The notes under the pieces are model-generated. The model was not told where the DNA came from. It did no database searches and was given only the letters and a program-made list of their open reading frames with translations. Positions 46,348 through 57,646 of a stretch of DNA of 64,000 bases are shown one piece after another (the first letter of the stretch is position 1; every line of letters begins with the position of its first letter). The position numbers were made by a program, and so were the translations under genes. Origin of the DNA: Pogostemon cablin. Lineage: Eukaryota > Streptophyta > Magnoliopsida > Lamiales > Lamiaceae. Location: assembly GCA_023678885.1 (NCBI GenBank), contig CM042979.1:23302981-23366980 (forward strand), read 5' to 3'.

Positions 46348-47511
46348 TCAATGCACCATCACAAATAATAATTCCATTTTCCTTAAAACAACCTTGTCAT
46401 TAAAAGAAACAGAATATCCATCCGTAAATAATTTAGAAACTGAAATTAAATTCTTTCTAAAATGAGGTACATAAAGACAATTTCTCAAAATAAGAGTTTT
46501 ATTCTTATTGAAAAATAAATAAATGTCTCCCACTATAACAGCCACTACTCTTGTAGCATTCCCCATGAGTATGGAAATCTCACCATCACTAAGCTGTCGG
46601 GTTTGATGGAACCCCTGCATAGAATTTCAGACATAGTCAGTGGCTCCTGTATCTACACACCAAGTGTTAGCAGATACAGCCGCTAAACACGATTCAACAA
46701 CTAGTAAATAAGATTTACCATTCTTAATTCCCTTCAGAAGAGGACAGTCTGCCTTGTAGTGTCCCGGCTGCTTGCATTTGAAGCACTTGCCTTTAGGCTT
46801 CTTGACCACACCTCCCTTTGCCTTTACTTGGTTCACCGGTGCTGAATTTACTTACTTCCTCTTATTCCTTCCACCTCTCAGCCTAGGATAAGCAGTATTT
46901 TCAGCAACATGAACTTGTGGAGCTCAACAAAATAGTCCTTTCGCAGCCACAAGTTCTTTCAGAAGTTCTACCAATGAGTACAAACGTTTATTCATGCAGT
47001 AGTTCAGGAGAAAATTTTTAAGCAAGCTTTGGAGTATGATATCGACTTGGGTTTCCTCATCGATTTTAGCTCCAATGACTTCCAACTTATTGAGTTGGCC
47101 CATCATTCTAAGGACATGATCCCTCACGGGAATGCTCTCAGCCATTTTGGTGTTCATCAGCACAGCCATGCCCTCCGACCTAGAAGGACGATTCTGGTGT
47201 CAGAAGAGTTCTCTAAGATTCTGCATCATATCATAAGCTGAGTTAATAGCTTGATGATGATGCTAAAGCACGTTTGACATGGAAGCCAAAATGTAGCACT
47301 TAGCCATCCTATTAGCTTTTACCCACCTATTATAATCAGCTCTTTTCTCTTCCGTAGAGTCATCAGTAGGTTCAACAGGACATTCCTCAGTGAGTACAAA
47401 GATATAATCTTTAATAGTTAAAACAATGTCCATGTATTGTTTCCAGTCAACATAATTTGTGCCAGTAAGTTTGTGTAATTTAAGTATAACAGAAAGTGAG
47501 TTGAGTGCCAT
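46348..47511 (-). pseudogene. Copia Gag and protease, broken
   Basis: Met at 47511: MALNSLSVILKLHKLTGTNY then VDWKQYMDIVL begins the Gag domain. 47169-46924 continues it (SIPVRDHVLRMMGQLNKLEV). 46836-46627 has a zinc knuckle, CFKCKQPGHYKADC, of the CX2CX4HX4C form, and the protease site WCVDTGATDYV. 46620-46348 holds the end of the protease. Frameshifts and stops separate the pieces. Confidence 0.9.
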
Positions 47512-50500
47512 TTGAAAATCCTAAGAATCATAAATAAATAGATCAAACACTTTGAGTTTATCAATTTATATTGATTCCCTCAAAATAATATAAAATAAAA
47601 TTTATCAACATCTCAAGCACCGTGAATTTGCGTGCTATGATAGTGTGGACGTATACAAACCTGAACATTTATAAGAGAAGGTTTTACCCATTAATGTCAT
47701 TTGTCAAGTTAACTTTATGATTAAATAATTAATAATAAGTTGATGAGTGTGTAAATTCACGTGTTTTGAGCTCTGATTTGTGTGATAATGATGTAAGATT
47801 TGATCTTAAGTCAAGATAAATCGAGTTGTGGTGTAGAAAGTCATGAATCAGGCGTGTTTGAGTCCAATTGAGTGGATTTTTGAAGGAAAACAGACTAGAA
47901 GTGATCAGAACTGGAGAAAGGTGTCGAAGACACCGGTTCGACCAAGCTGGGTCATGGTTCGACCAAGCAGAGAGTGGTTCGACAAGCATTCCTGGTCGAA
48001 CCAGGCATCAAAAAGTCACCAGGAGTGTGGTTCGACCACGACACTGTGGTTTGATCAAGCACAGTGGTCAAACCAGATGCATAAGTTTTCACAGTTGCAG
48101 TTCGACCACGAAGCTTCCGATTTGAGGTACCATTCGGGTCGAACCGGAGACCTGCCAGTAATTTACAGGTCAATTTGACCTGTGGTTCGCCGAGGTCTTT
48201 GGTCGAAATGATATGTTGGACACGTCCGGATCTGTATTTTTACACCTTCAGTGCATGTTTTCGCTCAAAAAGTCCATCCTAGGTCCGTAAGGAGAGCTCA
48301 CAAGTATAAAAAGAAGACCCTACGCAAGGGAAAAGAGAGCCATTCACCACCTTCATTCTACACAATATCCGAAACCTACCACCATCCACGGAGCTGTGGA
48401 GAGAGATTCTTCTATCGAATCAAGTGAGAACCAAGTGAAGATCAAGATGGAGAGAGACGCGACGTCACCCGCAGCTAGGGTTTACTTCGCATCTTAATTT
48501 ATCTTGTAATTTTCAAGACTATGGGTAAGATCTATCCAACCACCATGATTGTTCTTTGATCAATCATGGACTAGAACTACTTCGGTAGTTCTAGGGTTTA
48601 TAAAGGTTTTATAAGTTAATTAAACTTCCGTGCGTGTACTCCATACAACACTACTTGTGGTTTATTTTATATAAGATTATGCATTTTTAATTCATACTCA
48701 GAGTTGTTTTGCATATCATTAATTGTTATGTAGAGTCTGAATACATATCTTGATTATTGATTGAGTGCGTTCACTGCTGAACAGGATTCTATGTTATGAT
48801 TCTAAGTGAAGGGATTTCGAAGTCTCATTAGAATAATCTTATATGAATACTTGTTAATTGAATCTTATTCGGGTTGATAAGTAGGATAAAGAGTATAACT
48901 TCATAGTACCTATAAAGGAAGATCATATCGGGTTAGAGTACTTAGTGCACGGGAAATAATTGATACTGATAGTACCTAGAAATGGGGTGAGTTATATCTC
49001 TTGCTCCAAGGATATTCACACGTGTCACACTTTTATTTACTTGTGTCTATAGTATAGATTTGCATGGTTTAGTGATGCTTCCATACTCTACAAGGTAGAG
49101 TCGGACATTGATACATGGAAGGAAAATTAATAAGTAAATCTGGATGGCCCGAAGGACTACCTATCTTCTTACTTATTCACTTTCGTTCGATCTCTACTGT
49201 TTATTTATTTTAATTGTTCTTTTAATTATTTAGTTATTGATTACTTAATCACACAAATATTTTGCCATAGTAGTTTTAATACGTTAGAATATAATTAAAT
49301 TAATAATAATACATCCTTTGGGTTCGATAATCACTTGGTCGCTTATCAAAGCTACAATAGCATCCTTCATACTTGGGGATTAATATTGTGTGTTGAGAAA
49401 ATGCTCATCATTAGTTCCTCTTTAGCCATGCAAATAACAACAGCGACTCCAATGGGGAGGATACTTATTATTTGCACCTAAGTGTTCACCATTATTTGAT
49501 TCCAAGTCCATTGCCCAAGCTTATGTCCCTTCAAATGGAGTAGATCACACGCGCTCAGATAATTTTCTACAATCATCATAAAGAAGTTTGTACCAGTAAT
49601 CCGTGAATAAACTCATCCGATGGGGAGGAAGGCACTATAGTCAACACGCAAGTTTTTATACATCACTTACAAACCAATAATGGAGGCCGCGGGAATTATT
49701 AATCAATCACCTCTCCCACTTAGTTATTCAATAATAAAATAGTAACTTAGCATGCTTCTATTTATGGCAATAAATCAAATAGAACAAGCATCCACATATA
49801 TAATAATAATAGACAATTAAATCAATTATGGAAGTTATATATAAGGAAATAAATCGCCAATGAACACACGCCGAATGAAAAAAAATTTACTGGGCACGCT
49901 ACATGTCGGCACAACTCGTGCCGACTACTGCATGGGTAGTGCCGCTCCCATGCAGCTCCGGCCCACCATCCAGCGCAAAGTGGATGCCAAGTTTATTCCA
50001 GACATGACTCGTGCCGGCCTCCCACATACCATTCGTGCCGCCAACTTCTTCCGGTCGTGCCACCTTCCTGCCTGGCCATTCACTGATTCTTGCCGATGTT
50101 TGTTATGCTGCGTGAACTCGCAAGCCAGTCGTCCCGCCGACACCAGCCATCTGTGCCAACCGCCTACTTATCGTGCCGACCAAGCTTCCCAGTCGTGCCA
50201 CCCACTATTGATGGACGTCCCGGCCATGCCTGCCCTAGCCGTCCATCACTTAAATCATCGCACCATCATCGTGCGATTAGAGAACCTCTATCTCCGCATG
50301 CCACCTGCACCACGCTGTCAGCCTGCTAGTGATCCTGTCCGCCGGTGGTCGTGCTGCCATCGTCTTTCCCGTGCCGTTGCTATTTGTTGTGTTGTAGTTG
50401 TTGCCTTGCTTGCTGGGAGAGCCACCAGGCCGTGTCGATGTGGTGTGAGTCATGCGACAGCCTACACGATCAATGCTCGTCGCCGACTGGGACGTACGCC

Positions 50501-50779
50501 ATCGATCGATGCAGGTCGCAACCAATCTGTGCCTGACACCACCGCTCATGCAGCGGGTCTTGGTCATGCCATCACTTCATATCAGCCATGCTCACATTCA
50601 TGCCGTTATCATGATTCGACATTCGTCATCGGCGGTGCAACGCGTGCAGCCGTGTACGATTATCGATAGGGTGTCCAACAAGATATTATGGCATGCTAAA
50701 CCCTAAACATGTTTGGCACATAAACCCTAGCCTAACGTGTCATGCATTACAATGAAACCGAAGCTCTGATACCAATTGA
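47512..50779 (-). other. Copia leader with primer site, split by a solo LTR
   Basis: The leader covers 47512-47740 and 49411-50779. The minus strand at 50774-50763 reads TGGTATCAGAGC, the usual copia primer site for initiator tRNA-Met. The stretch 49880-50650 is GC-rich and full of CGTGCC/CGTGCCG words; a plus-strand open frame of 269 codons (49860-50669) runs through it, but its composition follows the repeat and I see no domain. Confidence 0.7.
47741..49410 (+). mobile_element. Solo LTR of the Athila-like family
   Basis: 1670 bp from TGATGAGTGTGTAAATTCAC to CTCATCA, same subfamily as the minus-strand element. Flanks TAAGT and TTAGT are a duplication with one mismatch. No internal region is present, as left by LTR-LTR recombination. 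TATAAAAA at 48305. The GGTTCGACC array (47935-48150) has several decayed words. Confidence 0.9.
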
Positions 50780-51975
50780 TGGCATTTGATCGTTTGGTTA
50801 ACTTGAATCGTTAGGATTCCATGCAGTTCTACATCAGCGGAAGCATGAATATAAAATTGTATTACCTTTCACCAGAGTATGTTGAAGAAGAACAGATGCA
50901 GAAAACAACCTCTTGGTCTTCTACTATATTCCCAAGTCCAATCTTGACATCGTGTGGGTGACAATCTTCAAGATCCTCACAATATGATCTACCCTTCTCT
51001 AAATCGCTTGTGTTAGGCATGAAATTTTAGGTTCCGGATAAGTTGAGATGACATATATATGGGCTACAATAGGAACCAGGAGGAGAAATTAGAGTTGGGA
51101 CTCCATTGGGCTTAAGTATCCAAGTTTAGCCCAAAACTTATACTTAATTCCAATAATAATAATATAGTCCACTAAAATATTATTACTGAACTGCCGCTCC
51201 AATCCCAAATTACGTTATGGGCTCCTTCTTATTATGAGCTAAACAGTCTCTCCATGTTTAAGATATACAATACCCATTAATTAATTAAGTTACTGATAAC
51301 TCCATTAATTAATATCTCATCCAAGAGAAGTACCACTCAACCTTGTTATCATGTCGGAATAAATCCACCTGCAGGGTTTTACATAATAATCCTTATGAGC
51401 TCCTCAAGGGATATCATCAGCCTATTTAATAGGACACAGATTCCTTCTATAATCAATAGCATACCATAGAGACAACATTATTTCCCAACTCACCGAGTTT
51501 GTTGATTTAATCAATAAATCTCATCCATTGATGAATAAAAGAGATATATACTGCCTTACGTGCTGAAATTATTGTATAGGAATTAAGAGAATGAATATCC
51601 ATAATAACTGAGATCAAGTTCTCTTATATAGTCAGTATAAACCGAACGATCTCAAGCGATCCTACTCAATACACACAAATCATACTAATGTGATTTTATA
51701 TTCAAGACAAACTAATACCAAATCATACTACAACCATCCCGATAGATTGTCCCCTGTCTATCTCGGTTGTAAGCATTTGTTTATACTTTATAAGAAAATT
51801 GATAATATGATCTTCTGTACGACGCCGCACACCATATTATCTACGTATAAAGTAAGTGAACTTTTGCAATAACATGTAAATAAATTATAATATGCAAAAT
51901 GTTTGATCATATGATTCTCATTTCAAATAAATTGTTAAAACATTGTTCATACAAAAGCTAGACTTTTATTATACA
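50780..51975 (-). repeat. Probable 5' LTR of the copia element
   Basis: Begins next to the primer site (minus-strand end GCCA at 50780). A plausible TG start on the minus strand is at 51975 (TGTATAATAAAAGTCTAGC). With no second LTR in the window the outer boundary is a guess. Confidence 0.45.
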
Positions 51976-52327
51976 ATCTAATAGGGATGAGGATGGAACT
52001 GATGTTGAAGATGAAGGTGCGGTCCCCCCCATTATACAAGTATGGTGAGCCTACTATTCTAGCAATAAATACTTTAGGCTAGTAGCTTGTAGGCATTAAA
52101 TGCGGGGTATACGAAATCTTGCTTTGGGAGATGGGAAATCCTGACAAAGATGTGACAAATGACTTGACAAGTCATCCACTAGCTATCCTAAGGACTCCAG
52201 CTCTGGAAGACATCGGCAGGACAGAGCTCGAATTTGGTATGGAGAGATTGGAAGGGCCGAGCTCACCTTTGGCGTAGAGAGCTTGGAAGGGCCGATTTCA
52301 CCTCTGGCGTGGAGAGCTTGGAAGGGC
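51976..52327. repeat. Left part of a GCTCGG/GAGCTC-rich tract
   Basis: From about 52205 a degenerate unit of about 40 bp (GGAGAGCTTGGAAGGGCCGA) repeats up to the solo LTR and resumes after it. 51976-52200 shows nothing recognisable. Confidence 0.5.
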
Positions 52328-53275
52328 TGTTGAGAGTGGAATTTTACGCATTTTATTTGTTCACATTACACCATGTTGCTTAGGAAAGTTATTATTTTTA
52401 CATGGAATTGTGTACATTTTAGTATTTACACGATTTTGAGGCTACTAAGGTGTTTTTTGTGAGTTTTCAAGGCAGAAAACAACAGAAAACAGATCAAAGT
52501 AGGAGCAGCATGGAACAGAGCCAGAATGGACCAGCTCGAGAGCAGTTCAGGTGCCTGCTCGGACCGAGCTGGCATTGCTCGGTAGGCTTATTAAGCCGAG
52601 CTGATGCTCGGAGTGGCTCACATGACCTGGCAAGTGGTCTGGACACTGCTCGGATACCGGCTATAAACACTTTAATTTCATGAACTGGTAAATTAGATAC
52701 TTGAATTGTTTAGTGGAACAATGCAATTAGACATTCAAGTAGGAAGTGGATAGAACCTTGTAGTAATTCTACAGAATATCTTGTTAGTCAAACTTACCAT
52801 CTGGAGGTATTGTTGTTTGCTTTGATTAGTATCTAGGAATGAGGTTTGGTAATATTCATGCACCTTAGGATTTAAACCAGAATATATTGTTAGCTTAAAT
52901 TTGGATCATATCTGGTGAGTTAACGGGATTAAGTGGTGTATTTTCATTAAAACTGCTTGAATGAACAATTGAAGGTCTAGTAACCCAAATTAATTGGTCT
53001 ATACCTGATACCTTAGAATTGTTGTTTATCTCTTGATTAAAACTTGTTTATTTTTATTGCTTTAATAAATTCAGTTATTTAATATTTCATTATTTAGATA
53101 ATTAATTTAAAAAACTCTTGGCAATTGGTTATTTAATTCTTATTAAATAGTAACCTAGAATAAATAAATAATTAACTTTCTCAGTGGGATCGATAATTTA
53201 ACTTGGGTACTTGTCGCTACAATTGACATCCTTACAATTGAGGATTTAATTGGAGTTCGCAAAATATACCTATCA
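52328..53275 (+). mobile_element. Solo LTR of a second family
   Basis: 948 bp from TGTTGAGAGTGGAATTTTAC to ATACCTATCA, flanked by AGGGC on both sides (52323-52327 and 53276-53280). The end region (ACTTGGGTACTTGTCGCTAC, ACATCCTTACAATTGAGGAT) recalls the Athila-like LTRs above, so it is a distant relative. It has a GCTCGG array at 52532-52660 and a TATA-like CTATAAACAC at 52661-52670. Confidence 0.9.
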
Positions 53276-53725
53276 AGGGCCAACCTCACCTCTTACATGA
53301 AGAGCTTGGAAGGACCGAGCTCACCTCTGGCGTGGAGAGCTTGGAAGGGCAGAGCTCGCCCTTGGCATGGAGAGCTCGAATCTTGGTGGGGCAGAGCTCA
53401 GACTTAGGCATGGAGGGCTCAGACTCGACAGGGCAGACCTCAGCTCGGTAAGGCGGAGCTCAGTGGGAAGTCCTCTGACCTTGGAAGGGCGAACCTCAGC
53501 TCGGCAGGGCGAACCTCAGCTCGGTAGGGCATACCTCAGCTCGGTAAGGCGGAGCTCAATGGAAAGACCTCTAAACTCAGAAGGGCGTACCTCGGCTCGG
53601 TAGGGCGGACCTCGGTTCGGCAGGGCAGACCTCATCTCGGCAAGTTGGAGCTCGGCATTAGCAAGGCAGAGCTCAGCTCGGGCCTGGAGGGCTCGAACTC
53701 GGCAGGGCTGACCTGGGGGACTTCA
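53276..53725. repeat. Right part of the GCTCGG-rich tract
   Basis: About 20 degenerate copies of CTCAGCTCGGCAGGGCGAAC and variants. An open frame at 53367-53603 exists only because of the repeat. Origin unknown; it may be U3 of a decayed LTR. Confidence 0.65.
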
Positions 53726-54976
53726 GCCTTGTCTTGGAGGAGGAGTGGCGACTTGGGTGTTGACCACCTATCACATTATACACATTTCTATCTATCAATG
53801 TATCAAGCACCAACACTCTAACTTGATTTAACAAATAGTAGTTTGACTTTAATCCGCATCAATCTACCAAGTACCAACACTCTAACTTGCAGACTAACAA
53901 TTAATTATGGGTTTATTAAATTATTCTATAGAATAATTTTGAAAATACAATTTATCATATTTGATGGAGTTGATGATAAACCCATTACACTTTATTCAGT
54001 ACCAACTTGCTCACATGTTTCCAAAAAAAATAAATGGATTTATTATTAATGAATTGGTCTCATGTGTCCCCGGGGATACACCATGCCCCCATGAGAACAT
54101 AAGAGTTTTAGTATTAAAATTCTTGTATTCCCATAGGTGCACGGTGTATCCCCGAGGGTACTGGAGTTTTTGCCATTATTAATAGATACATGTTTATATA
54201 GTTTAATTACTCATTGATACAGAGATATAATATAATTACTACTAGATACAAAATTATATCTTAAATTACCCAAACTAGCCATTTTAACATTAATGTGCAA
54301 AATCCATATTAAAGGCACACTATAATTATTCCTAAAATTTCTCCCTAAATTTCTCAATAATTTAGATCCGATCAAAACAAGAAAACACACTACTAAGGGA
54401 ATTCTCATCCATCAAAGCACATGATCTTAGTGAGTTTAACACTATGATCAAATTTTTCGTATGATTAAATTTATTTTGTATGATTAAATTAACTCGCACG
54501 GATTCTCCATTTAAAACGCCTATCTGAAAGAGGAACAAAATTTCTTGTAAATCAAATTGATACTCCATTTAAAATGCCTGATTTTACTAAATGATTTTGT
54601 TTGATTATGTTGTTTGAAGTCAATATGATTATGCAGATATGATGGAGGAACAAAATTTCCTGTGTATTTATTTTGTTCAAAAATGAATGTTGAATTCTAA
54701 CGGTTTTAAGTCATAGGGGCAACATCTGAGGAGTCTTTCCAAAGTTCGAGTTCCACACATCGCCATAATAGATTATTCTTCCATGACATGTACGCAAATG
54801 TGCAGGGCAATTTTATAGATTCTACATCGAATTATTCTACCATGTCATTTACGCTGATGTGCATAGCACTTTTTTTAAAAAGCAGAAATGGTTAGTTCCA
54901 CACATCGCCACATATTATTCTTCCATGACATGTACACCGATGTGCAAAGCAGTTTTATAGATTCCAGATCGATGTG
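53726..54976. other. AT-rich DNA with small repeats
   Basis: No gene. CCAACACTCTAACTTG occurs twice (53809, 53875). A foldback lies at 54058-54167. 54750-54980 repeats CACACATCGCC and CATGACATGTACGC-type words two or three times. Confidence 0.5.
54058..54167. repeat. Foldback (inverted repeat of about 45 bp arms)
   Basis: The left arm CCCCGGGGATACACCATGCC and the right arm GGTGCACGGTGTATCCCCGA are inverted matches that meet across about 20 bp of AT. It could be a small MITE, but no clear target duplication was found. Confidence 0.6.
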
Positions 54977-55880
54977 TGTAACAATGAATTTTTGTATTTA
55001 TAATGAAATAAATACAGGAGAATTACAATGATAATACAGACGGATTAAACTTGAAAATTATGAAACAATCTCTATCAATCCTCTGATTCTTCTCTCGAAC
55101 CAATTTGGACTTTGACTTTGACTTGTTGTGTGTTGACCGCATTGACTGTGTGTTTTGAGTCGGATCTTTAGTTGAAGCTTGTCCGAACTAGGATTTGGGA
55201 CCTTGTAACGTTAATCCAGAAGCGTCGAGCCTTTGTTTGGATTAAATGTACTTGATCCGAAGAACACTCGATCTGGGGGACTTAGCACCTTAATTCCGGG
55301 TCGTATGCTGTTCTTGGCGTGAAGAACACCGAAGAACTTAGTATATGAAGAACGCTTGATTTGGGGGGGCTCCGCACCTTAATCCCGAATCGTTTGACGT
55401 TCTTGACTTGAAGATGCTTGAATATATCAAGGGAGCACTGCTCGTGTTCTTAATCTCTTCAGAGCGTTTATGTCTTCAGGTCTTTTAATGTGTGCGGAAT
55501 GAATGGAAGAGGACTCCTTATATAGGTGAGGAATGAGCATGCCCCATAAATAACTTATAATCTGATTGGTCCATGACAGATTTGATCCGATTCTGCGGGC
55601 TTGGGTCACTCCAAATATAACACAGCTTGAATGGTCATTGCTTAATTTGACCTGATTCTGGAACCTTCCAGACTTTATTTGACTTGGGAGTCAAGTTTTA
55701 CTTAATTTAAATCCTACGTAATTTGTTGGGTTTTAAATTAATTATCAATTATTTATTAATCTATTTTAGGAATTAATTTATTAAATCCCCAAAATAAAAT
55801 ATAATAAATTAAAATTGATATTTAATCAATAAAATCCACGTGTTGCCATTTGATTGGACCGTGAATTTTAATTACTTACA
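54977..55880 (-). repeat. 3' LTR of the Tat-like element
   Basis: 904 bp, TGTAAC...TTACA on the plus strand, that is TG...CA with TGTAA/TTACA ends. The minus strand beyond 55880 reads CAAGGGGGCATT, a polypurine tract. A CTATATAAGG promoter box lies at 55526-55517. Two copies of an 88-bp unit (GGGGGACTTAGCACCTTAAT-type) lie near 55262 and 55350. Confidence 0.8.
55517..55526 (-). promoter_or_regulatory. TATA box in the Tat-like LTR
   Basis: CTATATAAGG on the minus strand, about 355 bp into the LTR from its 5' edge at 55880. Confidence 0.6.
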
Positions 55881-55892
55881 AATGCCCCCTTG

Positions 55893-57640
55893 CGATTTGT
55901 TCACGGACAGAATGTCTTGTTGTGAAGGAATCACAAAAGATTTGTTTCTTGTTCACAAGACTTCATGAATCTTACCCAAAATTACCAAAGTTATTTGTAG
56001 TAAAGAATCTCTTACAATTTTGTAGAGATTGCGCACCTCACAATAATCTCCATAATTATCCATGAGTCCTCTAGTAGTTTCCATTATTATCCATGAGTCC
56101 ACTACTATATAATAATAGCTCATGAACTCAATTTTTTTCATCAAAGACATCCAACAAGACTTTTGATTTAGACAAGCACCAATCAAACACCATCCAAGTA
56201 ATTCAAGTTACAAAGTGTAAGCTTTCAATTCTTTAATTTGCTCATCTACTTTTGAACTGTTTATTTTTTGTTTCTTGCTTGTTGCTCTTACTTCCGACCA
56301 AGAATTTAGTAACCTACCTGTCCTCGCCCCTTTTTCTCGTCTGAAAAAATCATGGGCGAGCCTCGTCTTTGCTATTCTTTCTCTTCTGAGAAATCGACAG
56401 CGAGCCTTGTCCTCGCCCCTCTTTCTCGTCTGAGAAAATCTACGGCGAGCCTTAATTTCCCACGGCAGTCCTCGAGTGTTTGATCACCATGCTGTTTGAG
56501 TGAGAATCGTGCACCAACAGTTGGTTCCCCTCTGGTCCCGTGTTCCTCATCACCACCAGCTGCTACTATTCTCATTACGTCAACGTGCGACAACTGTCGG
56601 CGTTAAAAATCGTAAGGGGATGACAGCTGGAATTTGCTTCCGTCGGCGGCAGCACGCATCTCTCAACGAGGAGATCAGCGAATGAATCACGATGGGAAGT
56701 GGCGGGTTTTGACGACGGCTTGGAGTTTGCTTCCGTTGGTGGTAGCACGCATTTCTCGACGAGGAGATCAGCGGCTGAATCGTGATGGGAAGTGGCAGGT
56801 TTTTGGCGACGGCTTGGAGTTTGCTCCCGTTGGCGGCAGCACGCATCTCTCGACGAGGAGATCAGCGGCTGAATCGCGATGGAAGTGGCGGCTGGGTGCG
56901 TGACCGACGGCGAACAGCCTGCTAGTGAAGTGCGGAGCTGGTGGGGGTTCGTGTTTTCCAGCAGTGAGGTGGTGACTCGTGTGGCCTCACGTTCGTGCCT
57001 CCGGCGACAAAGCGTGGAGACGAACCTCGGCAGCGAGCAGGCCTCGTTGGGTCGCGAATCCGGCTGCATTGGCAGTTTTTTTCTTTTTTTTTTACACGAA
57101 GGGCAGCAACGAACTGTGAACTCTCCGATCGGCAGGCAGCGGCGCGAGAAGGAACTGGCAGCAGGGTGCGTGGACCGACGGCAGCCGTGTCGATCGAAGT
57201 GGGAAAGCAGTTCTCGTATCGCATTATTGGAGAGGAACTTCACGCAATTTTCCTTTTTGAAAAATTCCAAATTTTGACTTTTCAAAGCATTCCTAAATTA
57301 GTTGGCAACCAAATTGGACCACCTGCTACTTAATTCAAATCTTAGCCCATTCAATCTTAGTTCATATTTTTGGATTCACACATCAATTAATTTGGGCTCA
57401 AACTTTTGGGCCATTTGATCTATAATTCAAAATTAACCCATATGAATTATTTCAATGGCTCACTTTGATATTTTAAACTTTACTTCATCATAGGTTTAAC
57501 TTGTAATTTTGAATTTAACAATTCATTGATCCATGAATTTCGAGCTCTTTTGATTATTAAAATTCATAAACTTAAATTGTTTCCAAGCCCTACTATTGCT
57601 TTTCTAACATTCTTTTATTCCTTTTTCAGCCACTCTCAAC
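55893..57640. other. Noncoding region of the Tat-like element with GC-rich tandem repeats
   Basis: 56300-56460 repeats CTCGCCCCTTTTTCTCGTCT. 56618-56885 holds three units of about 93 bp, each with AGCACGCATCTCTCGACGAG (56651, 56744, 56838). Open frames here (for example 56575-57285 on the minus strand) follow the repeats and show no domain. 57300-57640 is AT-rich and lies upstream of the plus-strand ORF. Confidence 0.6.
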
Positions 57641-57646
57641 TTCAGA

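Noticed and set aside
49860..50669. A 269-codon plus-strand gene in the copia leader
   Set aside because: GC-rich repeat composition, no domain, opposite to the element, and it lies between primer site and gag.
56575..57285. A 236-codon minus-strand gene in the Tat-like element
   Set aside because: It runs through three 93-bp repeats and a poly-T tract; the residues follow the repeat and no domain is visible.
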